From NCBI GenBank assembly GCA_964539975.1, contig CAZIKK010000007.1, positions 1-64,000 on the forward strand: a stretch of 64,000 nucleotides of DNA. Reading direction: 5' to 3'. A program made the translations under genes and the position numbers. The notes beneath the pieces were generated by a model that saw nothing but the letters and a program-made list of their open reading frames with translations, had not been told where the DNA came from and searched no databases. The stretch comes from 38-11 sp964539975 (GTDB taxonomy: Bacteria > Bacillota > Clostridia > Tissierellales > Dethiosulfatibacteraceae). Shown here piece by piece: positions 1 through 10,572 of this stretch. Numbering within the stretch: position 1 is the first letter of the stretch; each line of letters begins with the position of its first letter.

Positions 1-3000
1 ATAAAAAAAGGATTGGAAAAATTTTTTTCGACAGCTATCCTATCCTCTTAACACAGGTCGTGACGGTTGGCGTCGGGTCCTTGGACAAGAATGGTGGCTT
101 GTATTTGTATTTTACTGATCCTGTGACCGGTGCGATAAGCGATGAGCCAAAGACGCTTGTTTCAACGGATAGGATTATAGGAAACACAGGTGAGAGGATG
201 GATGAGGATTTCACAGGCTCACCTATTCTGATGCAAAATTTTCTGCAAATCGCCACAGGAGACTTTGTTGGGGATGGTATTGACGAGGTAGCGGTCTACG
301 TTGCCGAGCAAGGGAACTCAAGGGTTGAGATCTATAAGCTTCAGACGACGGATACTTCCGGCGATGATTTTTATCTAGATCCTGATCACTGGAGCAAAGT
401 ATGGACTTACTATTTTAACGAAAGCCCTTATGTTTCCAATATGGTTTCTTTGACAGCAGGAGATCTTAACCGAAATGGCATAGATGATCTGGCGTTGACT
501 TGGGGGTATTATTATGGGCCTAACCAGAACAGTGGAAGTCAGGCTGTTGTTCTCTACGGAGACAACAGAAACATGTTCCAGAACAAAAAGAATATCAGCT
601 TGACCTATGACACCGCGCCGATTGTTCGTGCTTCTTTTGCTTACGGAGATATCACAGGGGATAGTGTTCCTGAATTGATACTAGGAGGCCAGCTGCATAC
701 AGATATCACAGCGGGGAATCTGAACAGCCGATTTGTGGCGGTATATGCATATGACGGATTCAGCGACAGTTTCATAATGGTTTCAGCCAGAAATTTCAAT
801 TTATTTGAAAAAAAGAACAACCAATATATCCATGCCGCAATGGCTAATCGCGGTGACAGATTCTATAGCTCACCAGCCAGTGTAGCTAATGTCACATCAT
901 TTAATCCTTATGGCGTTGGTGAATCTGCATATATTTACCTTGATAGTTTGTTGATAGCATTCGGTGACGAGGGTTTGGATATATCAGAGGCATTGGATCA
1001 GAATCAAACTTTCAACAAACAGATTATCACACCTCAGAAATATTATATGGAATATGGCGCTTTTGCGGCTGATTTTACAGGTGACGCCAAAGAGAGTTTG
1101 CAGACCATGCAGCATTATGCCAGCATGACACATACCTACACGGAAAAACCAATTTGGTGGTGGTGGTGGTGGCCAGAAACCACAGATACCTACCCTGCTT
1201 TGCTCCATCAACTTGGACTCTACAAGAATGAAAATGGGGAATGGAATGCACATCGTTTACAAGGCAGAGATTTTTCCACTTCGATGACAAAGCTGAACAC
1301 AGATACGGATACGGCTTTACTTTCATATACGGGTGTCCATTATATAACCTATTCAGACCCTAAAGTATTGGCTGTACTGGCATCACCTCCCTATTTTGCT
1401 GACTTGGACAATGACGAGCTTAGTGGTAGTTACATGGACTCACAAACATCCTATAGCTCATCAACCGGGACAGGAGACGGAGAAACGACTTCTCATACAC
1501 TTAAAGCAGGCGCCTATATGTCCTTTCAACATGATTTTACTGTGCCGGTAACGGGAACAAAGGTTGGAAGCTTTGAAACAGAACTTGCCTACACAGCTAA
1601 TCTAACCTGGGAATCAGCCAATTCATCTATGTTGGAGCAGGCGATAACTTATAGTACCTCAGCAGGGTCCGATGCAGTGGCTTTTTATTCCATACCTGTG
1701 GAGACTTATGTCTATGATTCAATGGTCCCAATCATTGATGAAACGACTGGTCTGATATCGGGATATGACAGACAGAAGATGTCAAGAAATATTCCACACG
1801 CGGCCTCTGTCAGAGTATTGCCACTGGATAAATATGAACGGATAGCCATGGATTATGCTGAGTTGCCTCAGATTAGCGGGGATATTCTAACTCACAGAGT
1901 TGGCTTTCCCTCCTCTTATCCTTCCAGTACTGCCGGATTCAACAGGCCTATTGCTTATAAAGGGGATCCGGCTGGTGTTGATTTCGGCGGTGGTTCGATC
2001 ACTCAGGAAATCTCGATGACCAGACAAAGTGAAGAAAGCTTTACACATTCCCATGCAGTTGACTTCAAGATTGGTGGCGGGCCTGGAAACTGGGTATTTG
2101 GCATTACCGCTGGATATGAATATGGCTCGAGTCGTGTTGAGATAACAACTTCAGGCAATACCTACACAGGACAAGTCAACAATATGCCGATGGAAGCACA
2201 GCCATACAACTATAATTATGCTTGGAAGGTATTCACATATGAGTATGTTGAAGGTAAGTGGATTCTGGGGCCAGGTTTATTGCCTTTGTTTGAAGGTACT
2301 CGTTTCCCTGTTGTCAGCTATCTTGTAACAGGTGTTTCATCACCGCCTAGACTGCCTTTGGATTTTCACCAGGAGATTGAGAAGACTACCGATGACAGCA
2401 TTACCTTAAGATGGTCCTATAATGGATCAGCGGCAGGTTTCCAGCTTTATCGATACTATGAATTTCCTGATGGCAGCGGAAGCTATGAGCTGGCATTCGT
2501 TCCGGCTACGGCACCGATGGAGCCAGTCGAAGGGATCCGACATTATACAGATGTGACCACAGGCACGCGATATTACGAGTTTGATGACACAGGGCTTAAT
2601 CCTTATACAGAATATGCCTACCAGATTCAGACAGTGGGCGCTTCCCAACCGACACATAGCATACCTAGCCGGGTTTATCGATTCAAAACGAAAACAGATG
2701 TGGGCTATCCAAGCCTTAGTCTAACTGGATTGACTAATGGCAAACTACCCATCCTGTATCCTGATTCGGAGCATACGGTTGGCGTTGTTATCAACAATAT
2801 GTCAGATTATACTCAGCCACCTAAATATCAATGGCAAAAGCTGTCCGAGGATGGTTGGCAAAATATCTTGGGAGCGGTTAATTCAACTTACCGATTCAGA
2901 TCGGTGGGATTGGCGGATGAAGGTGTTTACAGATGCCGGGTCAATGTCATATACGGCGAATACCATATTTCAGACTATACTGAAGCTTTCACATTGAATT

Positions 3001-6000
3001 ATGCCAAACGAACACCTCAAGTCAGAAGCTTTGATGTGGCGGATGCGACTGGAGAAAGCAAGAACATACCTAAAATTGACATATCAATTGGTTCGCAGCA
3101 TCTAAACCATTTTTACAGACCAGCAGGGGTTGTTGTTTTTGAGGTTGTTGGCGCTGATTATAGACAATCTTTTCCTGTTGCGTTGGAACCATCTGCAGTA
3201 GATGGCGAGTCGAAGGCAAGTATCACATTGGATCATGCATTGCCGGATGGGGCTTATGAGATTAATGCCTTCTATACAGGCAGCCGCGTTTATCAATCGC
3301 TACTGACACGTAATCCAATCATGTATCTTGCGGGAGAGGGCAGCGGCTATGTGCTGACTTTAGATAGCAGCTATGTTTATGGTGAGAACATACTCCCATC
3401 TGTCACTAAAGTGGTAAAAGACGAGAAGACAACCGAACCTGTTGATATAGAAGGCGATATCAGCTATGAGGTTGTCAGATATGGCTGGGTTTATAATAGC
3501 GAGATAGAAGACTATGAATGGAAACCGTCCATTATTGAGGGATTTGTAGACAACGGCGCAGTGACCGCTTACAGAACAGGTGATGAGTACTGGATGATGG
3601 CTTCAGTGGAAGGAGAAGTTGTTGCTACAAGGCGATTCTCTGTAGCCCCAAAAGAACTGGTTATAGGAATCATCAATCAACAACAGATGGCTGGCAACGT
3701 ATCGCTGTCACATCCTGGAATAGAAGTCTTGACCCTTGATCCGGAAACATCATTCGCTTATGAGGATACCATGGCTGATCTCGGCCTTGAAGTTCGCGTG
3801 ATCAATACAGCAGGAACTGAGGTACAGATCAGTAGCGCAACAGATCCTGGGTACTATGAAATGATAGGCAGACCAACATCACAATCAACCGATAGCATAA
3901 CCTATCACAATTACTACATCACCTATAAACCGGGAATATACATTCTGACCGGCCCCACATTTTCAGTGTTGGGGACAGCCAGGATGTTAAGTGATAAGGT
4001 AGTGGGGACCATTGAGTTGTTGATTCCTGAGAGCAGTACTGATTGGTCCAAAGAATATTCAGGCGGTACCAGTCTTGTGTTTTTAGCCAAGCCCAATGTG
4101 GGATATCATGTCAAAAGCTGGACCATTAGAGATAGCACAACGCAGCAAACCATAGCGACAGCAGGCAAAACAATGACTTTGCACCACACCATGATGGCAC
4201 AGGACATAGAAGTCATAGTGGATTTTGAGGTTGCCCAGAAACGCCTTGAGTATCGTGTGACAGGCGATGGCAGTATTGCGTGTATCAGCAACACGGTCAT
4301 GAAGAGTGGTGATGTGGCTATAGAAGGTGCTGAATTTACCTTTAAAGCCACACCTGCACCCGGGTATCATTTCACGGAGTGGCAGCTGCATGAGATAGGG
4401 AAAACGCCGATCAAGCCACTTGGGACACCAGGAGAAGATGGGACCTATACTTGTGACGTCGTTATGGGTACAGGGGACACGGTACTTTATGCATTATTCT
4501 CAAGAGATAGTTATGAATTGACCCTTGAAGGAGATTTGAAAGCTGGCTACTGGATGGATGTTGATCTTGGAAAAGAATGGCGAAACGCCTTTTCGGGCGA
4601 TAGGATTATAGGAGATACGGCGGTAACTGTTACACCCAAACCAGGCTATTCTTTGTCCGAGGATGCTGTATGGATGCACGATGGCGAGATAGCAACAACT
4701 GGCGTCAGCGGTGATGGTCAGAGTTATACTTTTGATATGATGGCAGATACAGTCATAGGCGCACAGACCCAGGCAGGAAGCTTTGATGTTCACCTACAAG
4801 TGGAAGGACCTGGACAAACTGAGAATGAAGTGATAGTGACTGTCAATGATGTGCAGGTGTCTACAGGTGATTTGACAGATATCACAGGCGGGTCATCTTT
4901 GAAATTTACCGCCAAACCTGCTTATGGCTATGTATTTGACAAGTGGATCTATAATGATGCTGATATAACGGGAGAAATGTTGAATATAGCGGCTTTAGGC
5001 GGTGACATTTTTGTCAAGGCGGTATTCAAGGACAATGATGATTTTGTCGTTTCCGTGAATCACGGACTGCGTGGCAGCCTTGAATATTCTTTGAATGAAG
5101 GCCCAGTGACAGAGCTTCCATCATTAGGCGATATTTCAGTATTTGCTGGGGATAAGGTCAAGATTATTGCAACACCGGAGACTAATTTTATGGTAGAACA
5201 ATGGTGGGTTGATGATCTCCTGTACCAATCAACTGCAAGGACAAGAACCTTTGAGGATATAGATTCCAACATTGACGTAATGGTGGTATTTGGAGCTCAA
5301 ACCTATTCCACAGTAACCTATACATCCGGAGACGATGGTACAATATTATCCGCAAAATCCGACGGCGTGGCATTCGAAAGTGGAAGCAACAGCATCGGAA
5401 ACGGTAGCGAGCTGGTGTTTATAGCAGCACCTAACGAAGGAATGATGGTGGATGAGTGGCGATTGAATGGTATTTTAGTTGAGAATGATTTTGGACAGCC
5501 ATTTGTCGGGACGACTTATATTATTCCAGCATTGTCAGGCAACACAAATGTTTCGGTGATTTTCAAAGAAATAGTTACCCATAGGATTCAGATCGAGGAC
5601 AACAATACGACAACAGAACTCACATGCTCTCCTGATTCAGCTCTTGTGGATGATGGAGCAGACCATAGATTGTTAAATGGTGCCACAGCGACTTTTTCTG
5701 TCAGACCACATCCTGACTTTGCCATTACATCCATCAGTGTAACAGGCAATATAGGCGAGGAAGGATTGAATGGTTTTGATAGTATCGTAAAGAAAGATGA
5801 CGGTACCTGGTTATGTGTGATAGGATCAGTCACCTCAGATATCCAAGTTGTTGCAACGGCAAAGAGACTCTATTCAATAACGGTTCCTGTTACGCCGACA
5901 GGAGGAAGCGTGTCAGTTAGCTCTGATCATGCCCTTGCTGGAGATTTGATTACCTTGACAGCAACACCTGCTTCGAGTAGCTATCGCTTCACTGGCTGGT

Positions 6001-6125
6001 CAGTCAATAATGGTGATGTAAGTGTTTTAGATGAATCAGCCTCAACGACAACCTTTGTTATGCCCGAATCCAATGTTATGGTAGAAGCCGAGTTCGCGTT
6101 CAGCGGCGGAGGCGGAGACAGCGGT
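1..6125 (+). CDS. Giant secreted surface protein, 5'-truncated N-terminal and central part
   Basis: The frame is open from base 3, so the true start and any signal peptide lie outside the window; the GTG at 60 is not a convincing start. Integrin-alpha/VCBS-like motifs (DFVGDGIDEVAV, DLNRNGIDDLAL, DITGDSVPELIL, DFTGDAKESL) occur at about 250, 460, 645 and 1070. A run of six Trp codons lies at 1155-1172. A fibronectin-III-like module covers about 2340-2680 and an Ig-like module (GVYRCRVNV) about 2700-3000. From about 3964 to 6102 there are roughly eight divergent InlB-type B-repeats of 75-95 residues, seen from recurring 'F.A.P..GY.F..W' cores followed by 'V.V.F' ends. The protein continues beyond the gap into SLH domains (6226-7137). 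The apparent stop at 6228-6230 arises only because the filler length shifts the frame. Likely role: cell-wall-anchored adhesin or scaffold (inference). Confidence 0.8.
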
Positions 6126-6225
6126 NNNNNNNNNNNNNNNNNNNNNNNNNNNNNNNNNNNNNNNNNNNNNNNNNNNNNNNNNNNNNNNNNNNNNNNNNNN
6201 NNNNNNNNNNNNNNNNNNNNNNNNN
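6126..6225. other. Assembly gap, 100 N
   Basis: This is a run of exactly 100 N, a conventional filler for a gap of unknown size. Frames on the two sides differ (phase 0 before, phase 1 after), so the real gap is not a simple 100 bases. It sits in the surface-protein gene just after a Gly-rich linker (SGGGGDSG). Confidence 0.98.
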
Positions 6226-7137
6226 CCTGAGTATACCTTGCTAGATGATGGTACTATATTGGTCACCCTGAACGATGAAATGACCTCTATATCGGATAAG
6301 TTAAATGAGACGCTGATAGACTTGAACAAAACAAAAGCAATCATCATCTCCGGGAATGGTGTCGGAATTATGATTCCGACAGGAACGCTAAAACCGGGTA
6401 GTGATGCCAATGAACTAATACCGGACCTTACTTCAGCTTTAGGCAAGCCTGGAGAGGTAGTAGTCTACACAGATGCATCCGGGAGATTGAGAATTGTCAA
6501 ATGGTCACTAATTGGTGTCAACGAGGCATCCTATATCGTTGAAGGCATTGGCAAATATAGTCTAGTGGATAATAGCAAAACGTTTAAAGATATCGATGGT
6601 CATTGGGGACAGGCTGCTATCAGTTTTGTAACGGCACGCGAGCTATTTATGGGGATCAGTGAAATTGAGTTTTCAGCTGACGCACCGATGACTAGGGCCA
6701 TGCTTGTGACAGTTCTTCACCGATTGGATGGTCTCGTTGACACCGCAGGCGAGTCATTTAATGATGTGGAAGATGGCCTATGGTACTCTGAAGCGGTCGC
6801 ATGGGCGGCATCGAATGGTATAGTTGGTGGATATGGAGACGGCACATTTGGAACAGATGACAATATTACAAGAGAGCAATTGGCAACGATTCTTTACCGA
6901 TATGCCAAAACAATGGGGATAGCTGGCAATCCATCTGGAAACCTTTCAGAATTTAATGACTCGAATTTCGTGTCGAGTTATGCCCTTGAAGCCATGGAAT
7001 GGGCGATTGGAGCAGGAATCATTAATGGAAGAGATGGAGAGCTACTTGATGCTAAAGCTAATGCCTCTCGAGCTGAAGTGGCCATCATTCTTCAGAGATT
7101 AGTTCAGTGGACGCTTAGAATGAATAGCCTTGTCTAG
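6226..7137 (+). CDS. C-terminal part of the surface protein, three SLH domains
   Basis: Open from the edge of the gap (PEYTLLDDGTILV...) to TAG at 7135-7137; no ribosome site precedes it, so it is the 3' part of the gene at 1-6125. Three S-layer homology domains are visible: FKDIDGHWG...TRAMLVTVLHRLDG (about 6585-6740), FNDVEDGLWYSEAVAWAA...TREQLATILYRYA (about 6757-6910), and FNDSNFVSSYALEAMEWA...SRAEVAIILQRLV (about 6951-7110). SLH triplets bind pyruvylated secondary cell-wall polymers, so this end anchors the protein to the wall. The third SLH is the most divergent, with the aspartate-glycine turn partly lost. A short unknown segment (6226-6580) joins it to the B-repeats. Confidence 0.9.
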   Translation, partial: PEYTLLDDGTILVTLNDEMTSISDKLNETLIDLNKTKAIIISGNGVGIMIPTGTLKPGSDANELIPDLTSALGKPGEVVVYTDASGRLRIVKWSLIGVNEASYIVEGIGKYSLVDNSKTFKDIDGHWGQAAISFVTARELFMGISEIEFSADAPMTRAMLVTVLHRLDGLVDTAGESFNDVEDGLWYSEAVAWAASNGIVGGYGDGTFGTDDNITREQLATILYRYAKTMGIAGNPSGNLSEFNDSNFVSSYALEAMEWAIGAGIINGRDGELLDAKANASRAEVAIILQRLVQWTLRMNSLV

Positions 7138-7170
7138 GATGATGTAGCTATAATGATGAATAGAATTTTT

Positions 7171-7202
7171 ATGGCCGCTGAAGAAAAGCGGCCATATTTT
7201 TA
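7171..7202 (+). terminator. Rho-independent terminator of the surface-protein gene
   Basis: A perfect 9-bp stem, ATGGCCGCT (7171-7179) with AGCGGCCAT (7187-7195), has a 7-base loop and is followed by ATTTTTATT. It lies 34 bases after the stop codon. Confidence 0.9.
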
Positions 7203-7370
7203 TTGATTAAGCGTTGAATAAGTTAATGGAGTTTAATCTATTGTATTTTTATGGAAGATGGAACAAGAAGAACATTCGACTTTTAGTGTAATCCCTATAT
7301 GTTGATTTGCAACTGCTAGACAGGTTTTAAGGAAGAAAAAAAATTACTTGTCAAGACAGCCAAAAAAATA

Positions 7371-7429
7371 TTGACAAGGAAAAGGTTTTCATGTATTATG
7401 AACATGAAACATGATTCAGGCCTCATGTT
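7371..7429 (+). promoter_or_regulatory. Promoter with overlapping inverted repeats for the SDR/KAS/LIV operon
   Basis: TTGACA (7371-7376), a 17-base spacer and TATTAT (7394-7399) form a strong sigma-A-type promoter. An inverted repeat, TTTCATGT (7387-7394) and ACATGAAA (7402-7409), brackets the -10 box. A second one, AACATGA (7401-7407) and TCATGTT (7423-7429), follows, so a repressor could block polymerase here. The 344-base stretch 7138-7481 holds only the upstream terminator, this promoter and a leader with ribosome site AGGAGGG (7471-7477); I see no other gene in it. Confidence 0.7.
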
Positions 7430-7481
7430 AAGGATTTAACTATGGGGAATTTTCAAAGATTAGACTTGTGAGGAGGGTGAA

Positions 7482-8201
7482 ATGAGGTTAAAGGGAAAAA
7501 CAGCGGTGATAACGGGAGGTGCTAGAGGACTGGGCCAAGCTATGGCAGAACTATTTGCAGATGAAGGCGCAAAAGTAATAGCTGTGGATATGTCAGAACC
7601 TGCTTATGAAAAGGAAGGGGTGGAACACTACAAGTTAGATATAACTAACTTGGAAGCAATTGATAAGTTTGTGGATTATTTAAAAGAAAAATATGGTACA
7701 GTTGAAGTGCTTGTCAATAATGCAGGAATCACACGCGACGCACTAACAAGAAAAATGACAGATGAAATGTGGAATTTGGTAATAGACGTCAATTTGAAAG
7801 GTGTATTCAACCTGACCAGATTAATAGGACCGATGATGCAAAGTGCAGGTAGGGGATCTATTATTAACATATCTTCAGTTGTAGGTGAGTTTGGGAATAT
7901 TGGACAAGCCAATTATGCGGCTACTAAAGCAGGACTTATCGGATTGACTAAGAGTTGGGCAAAGGAATTTGCGATGAAAGGTGAACAAGTGAGAGTCAAT
8001 GCCATATCGCCGGGTTACACCATGACAGATATTTTAAAAACAGTTCCTCAGGAACTATTGGACAAGTTTGCTGGACAGACTATGTTGGGAAGATTGGGAC
8101 AGCCAGAGGAGATTGCCAAAGCTGCATTATTTTTAGCATCAGATGATGCATCATATGTGACAGGACACAACCTCAGTGTTAATGGAGGAATGAGGCTGTA
8201 G
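7482..8201 (+). CDS. SDR-family 3-oxoacyl reductase / 3-hydroxyacyl dehydrogenase (FabG-like)
   Basis: A 239-aa classical short-chain dehydrogenase/reductase. The N-terminal Rossmann motif TGGARGLG (residues 11-18) binds NAD(P), NNAG is at 79-82, and the catalytic tetrad is N104, S132, Y145, K149. The C-terminal GHNLSVNGGMRL ends like FabG and acetoacetyl-CoA reductases. It probably interconverts a 3-hydroxyacyl and a 3-oxoacyl thioester or acid; the substrate cannot be read from sequence. ATG at 7482 follows AGGAGGG by 4 bases. It is the first gene of an operon with KAS III-like enzymes, a LIV importer and a CoA-transferase, so a catabolic rather than fatty-acid-synthesis role is likely (inference); no acyl-carrier protein or other fab gene is nearby. 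Confidence 0.85.
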   Translation: MRLKGKTAVITGGARGLGQAMAELFADEGAKVIAVDMSEPAYEKEGVEHYKLDITNLEAIDKFVDYLKEKYGTVEVLVNNAGITRDALTRKMTDEMWNLVIDVNLKGVFNLTRLIGPMMQSAGRGSIINISSVVGEFGNIGQANYAATKAGLIGLTKSWAKEFAMKGEQVRVNAISPGYTMTDILKTVPQELLDKFAGQTMLGRLGQPEEIAKAALFLASDDASYVTGHNLSVNGGMRL

Positions 8202-8210
8202 GAGGTTGAA

Positions 8211-9236
8211 ATGGCAACAGTTGGAATAGCAGGCATAGGAATATACCTGCCAGAAGGTAGGATGACAGCAAGAGAAATTGCAGAGGAGACAGAAGGTTTA
8301 TGGTCAGAACAGGCAGTAATGGATAAGCTTGGAATTGTGACTAAAACTATGCCAGGAAAGAATGATGGAACACAGGAAATGGGAGCTCTAGCCGCAATTG
8401 ACGCAATGAGGCAATCCGGAATCGAAGGAAAAGATATCGACGTTGTTTTGTGTATTGGAGAAGAATGGAAAGAATATCCTCTTACGACATCGGCATTATA
8501 TCTTCAACATCGTGTAGGAGCTGAAAATGCTTGGGGAATAGATCTTGCCAATAGGTGTTGCACCTCGGTTTCTACCTTAAAGATTGCAAAAGACATGTTG
8601 TTGGCCGATGATGAAATCAATACCATATTAGTGGCAGGAGGTTATCGAAATTCAGATCTAGTAGATTTTACAGATGGGAATATGTCGATGATGTATAATC
8701 TTGGTGCTGGTGGTGGAGCCGTTATTTTGAAAAAAAATCATAAAAATAACGAGCTTCTTGGATCTCATATTATTGGAGATGGTTCTTTAGCCAGGACGGC
8801 TGGCGTTGAGATAGGTGGGACCTGTCATCCTATTACACCTGAGAATTATCAAGATGGAAACAAATTAAGATTGATGGATCCTGAGAAAATGAAAAATAGG
8901 CTTAATAAAGTGTCTATGGACAACTGGTATCGATGCATCGATCGAGCACTAGAAAAATCAGGGTATGACAGAAGTGACATTGATTACTTGTCTGTTTTAC
9001 ACATGAAAAGATCAGGTCATCTCCAAATGCTGAAAACTTTGGGTTTGAAGGAAGAACAATCTATTTTCTTGGAGGACTATGGTCATATAGGACAGATTGA
9101 TCAGATATTGTCTCTTAAGCTGGCAATTGATCAAGGAAAAGTAAGGGAAGGATCCGTGGTTTGTATGGTAGCGGCAGGCATTGGGTATGTCTGGGCTGCA
9201 AACGTTATCAAATGGGGTAAAATCGGGGAAAAATAA
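8211..9236 (+). CDS. KAS III/HMG-CoA-synthase-like thiolase-fold enzyme, copy 1
   Basis: A 341-aa protein of the 3-oxoacyl-ACP synthase III superfamily. The nucleophile motif DLANRCCTSV places the catalytic cysteine at C116 (C117 adjacent). A His equivalent to the FabH base is at H264 (SVLHMKRSGH). Where FabH has the Asn of GNTSAAS, this protein has DYGHIGQIDQIL, with H292 in the Asn position. Family members make or break C-C bonds between acyl thioesters. The Cys-His-His set-up, shared with the gene at 14116, and the catabolic context suggest a non-FabH reaction, perhaps thiolytic cleavage of a 3-oxoacyl compound (inference). ATG at 8211 lies 9 bases after the SDR gene with AGGAGG upstream (8200-8205). 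Confidence 0.75.
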   Translation: MATVGIAGIGIYLPEGRMTAREIAEETEGLWSEQAVMDKLGIVTKTMPGKNDGTQEMGALAAIDAMRQSGIEGKDIDVVLCIGEEWKEYPLTTSALYLQHRVGAENAWGIDLANRCCTSVSTLKIAKDMLLADDEINTILVAGGYRNSDLVDFTDGNMSMMYNLGAGGGAVILKKNHKNNELLGSHIIGDGSLARTAGVEIGGTCHPITPENYQDGNKLRLMDPEKMKNRLNKVSMDNWYRCIDRALEKSGYDRSDIDYLSVLHMKRSGHLQMLKTLGLKEEQSIFLEDYGHIGQIDQILSLKLAIDQGKVREGSVVCMVAAGIGYVWAANVIKWGKIGEK

Positions 9237-9293
9237 ATTTATCCATGATAGTCAATAAAGACTATAATAATAACAAAAAAAATGGAGGAGAAA

Positions 9294-10544
9294 ATGAAAA
9301 CCAAAAAATTGATCGCATTATTAATTGTATTAGCAATGATGTTAAGTGCAGTGGCTTGTTCTCAGCCAAGCACTCCGGCACCACCACCATCAAGTGGTGA
9401 CAATGGTGATGAAGAGCCGGGTGGAGCGGATGAACCTGGAGAGCCGATTCTAATAGGTGGATTAACCTCTCTTAGTGGTGGGTTGATGGATTACGGCACA
9501 CAAATGCAAAGAGGTTTTGAACTTGGTCTTGAGTATGCAACTAATGGAACCATGCAAGTTGCGGGTAGACCAATCGAAGTAATTTGGGAAGATACAACAA
9601 CCGTTCCCGAAGTTGCAAGAGAAAGAGCTATCAAATTGCTAGATGAGGACGAAGTGGATCTAATTGTAGGACCTGCATCTTCTTCAGACGCAGCGGCGAT
9701 TCTTGGTTTGGCGGAAGAGTATGAGACAGTATTTATACTTGAACCAGCGGCAGCTGACTTTTTAACGGGTGAAGCTGCAAATAGATACATTTTCAGAACA
9801 GGAAGAAATACAGCTCAAGATGCTGCGGCTATGGCAGCGGTAATGGCGGGAGATAAAGTATCTATCTTTGCCCCTGACAGTGCCTTTGGGAGAGCTTACA
9901 CAGACCCATTTAAGCCTGCATTAGAAGCGGCGGGTGGAGAAGTGTTGGTAGAAGAGTACGCACCTATTGATGCTACCAATTTCGCGCCTTACATTACTAG
10001 AATCATTCAATCTGATCCAGACTGGGTTTTCGTTATATGGGCAGGAGCAAATGATCCATGGCGTCAAATGACAGAGATGGGATTGTTTGAAATAACAAAA
10101 GTATCAACGGGTGCACCAGAGATAGCTGCATTGAGAAATATGATGGAATTGGAAGGAATGCCTGGATTTACACTGTATTACCATGGTGTTGCTCAAAACC
10201 CTGTAAATGAATGGTTGACTGAAAAACATATGGAAAAATACGGAACACCTCCAGATGTTTTCGTTTCAGGTGGTATGGCTGCTGCAATGGCTGCAGTTAC
10301 AGCTATTGAAAAGACAAACGGAAGCACAGATTCAGAAGATCTGATTCAAACAATGAGGGGTATGGAGTTTGATTCGCCAACAGGTACCCGATTCTTTAGA
10401 GAAGAAGACCATCAAGCACAGCAAGTCTTGTTTGAGATTATGTACACAAGAGTAGATGGAGTTGACCATATCGTACCTGAATTGGTAAGAGTTATTCCAA
10501 TCGAAGAAATCTTCAATCCAATTCAAGTGACACATCCAAGATAA
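9294..10544 (+). CDS. LIV-type ABC transporter substrate-binding lipoprotein
   Basis: A 416-aa periplasmic-binding-protein-like I family receptor (LivJ/LivK type). The lipoprotein signal MKTKKLIALLIVLAMMLSAV leads to lipobox cysteine C22, followed by a Pro/Gly/Glu-rich linker, so it should be tethered outside the membrane. Mature features include ILIGGLTSLSGGLMDYG near the N-terminus and GPASSSDAAAILGLAEEY in the first lobe. An ATG at 9282 would include the ribosome site itself (GGAGGAG), so the start is taken as 9294. The 57-base leader holds a small hairpin (ATAGTC 9248-9253 with GACTAT 9260-9265) that may set the level of this abundant component. The ligand is unknown; this family binds branched-chain amino acids, amides, urea and also aromatic or other carboxylates. 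Confidence 0.88.
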   Translation: MKTKKLIALLIVLAMMLSAVACSQPSTPAPPPSSGDNGDEEPGGADEPGEPILIGGLTSLSGGLMDYGTQMQRGFELGLEYATNGTMQVAGRPIEVIWEDTTTVPEVARERAIKLLDEDEVDLIVGPASSSDAAAILGLAEEYETVFILEPAAADFLTGEAANRYIFRTGRNTAQDAAAMAAVMAGDKVSIFAPDSAFGRAYTDPFKPALEAAGGEVLVEEYAPIDATNFAPYITRIIQSDPDWVFVIWAGANDPWRQMTEMGLFEITKVSTGAPEIAALRNMMELEGMPGFTLYYHGVAQNPVNEWLTEKHMEKYGTPPDVFVSGGMAAAMAAVTAIEKTNGSTDSEDLIQTMRGMEFDSPTGTRFFREEDHQAQQVLFEIMYTRVDGVDHIVPELVRVIPIEEIFNPIQVTHPR

Positions 10545-10572
10545 TCAAATTTAAAGGGGAAGGATGCTAAGT

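Noticed and set aside
4083..4391. Minus-strand open frames within the B-repeat region
   Set aside because: Shadows of the long plus-strand coding frame, with low-quality composition and no ribosome site.
6228..6230. TGA as the real end of the surface protein
   Set aside because: It is in frame only because of the arbitrary 100-N filler; the correct post-gap frame reads through it.
8211..9236. Ordinary FabH for fatty-acid synthesis
   Set aside because: No fab cluster or acyl-carrier protein nearby, Asn of the triad replaced by His, and the gene sits with a transporter and a CoA-transferase.
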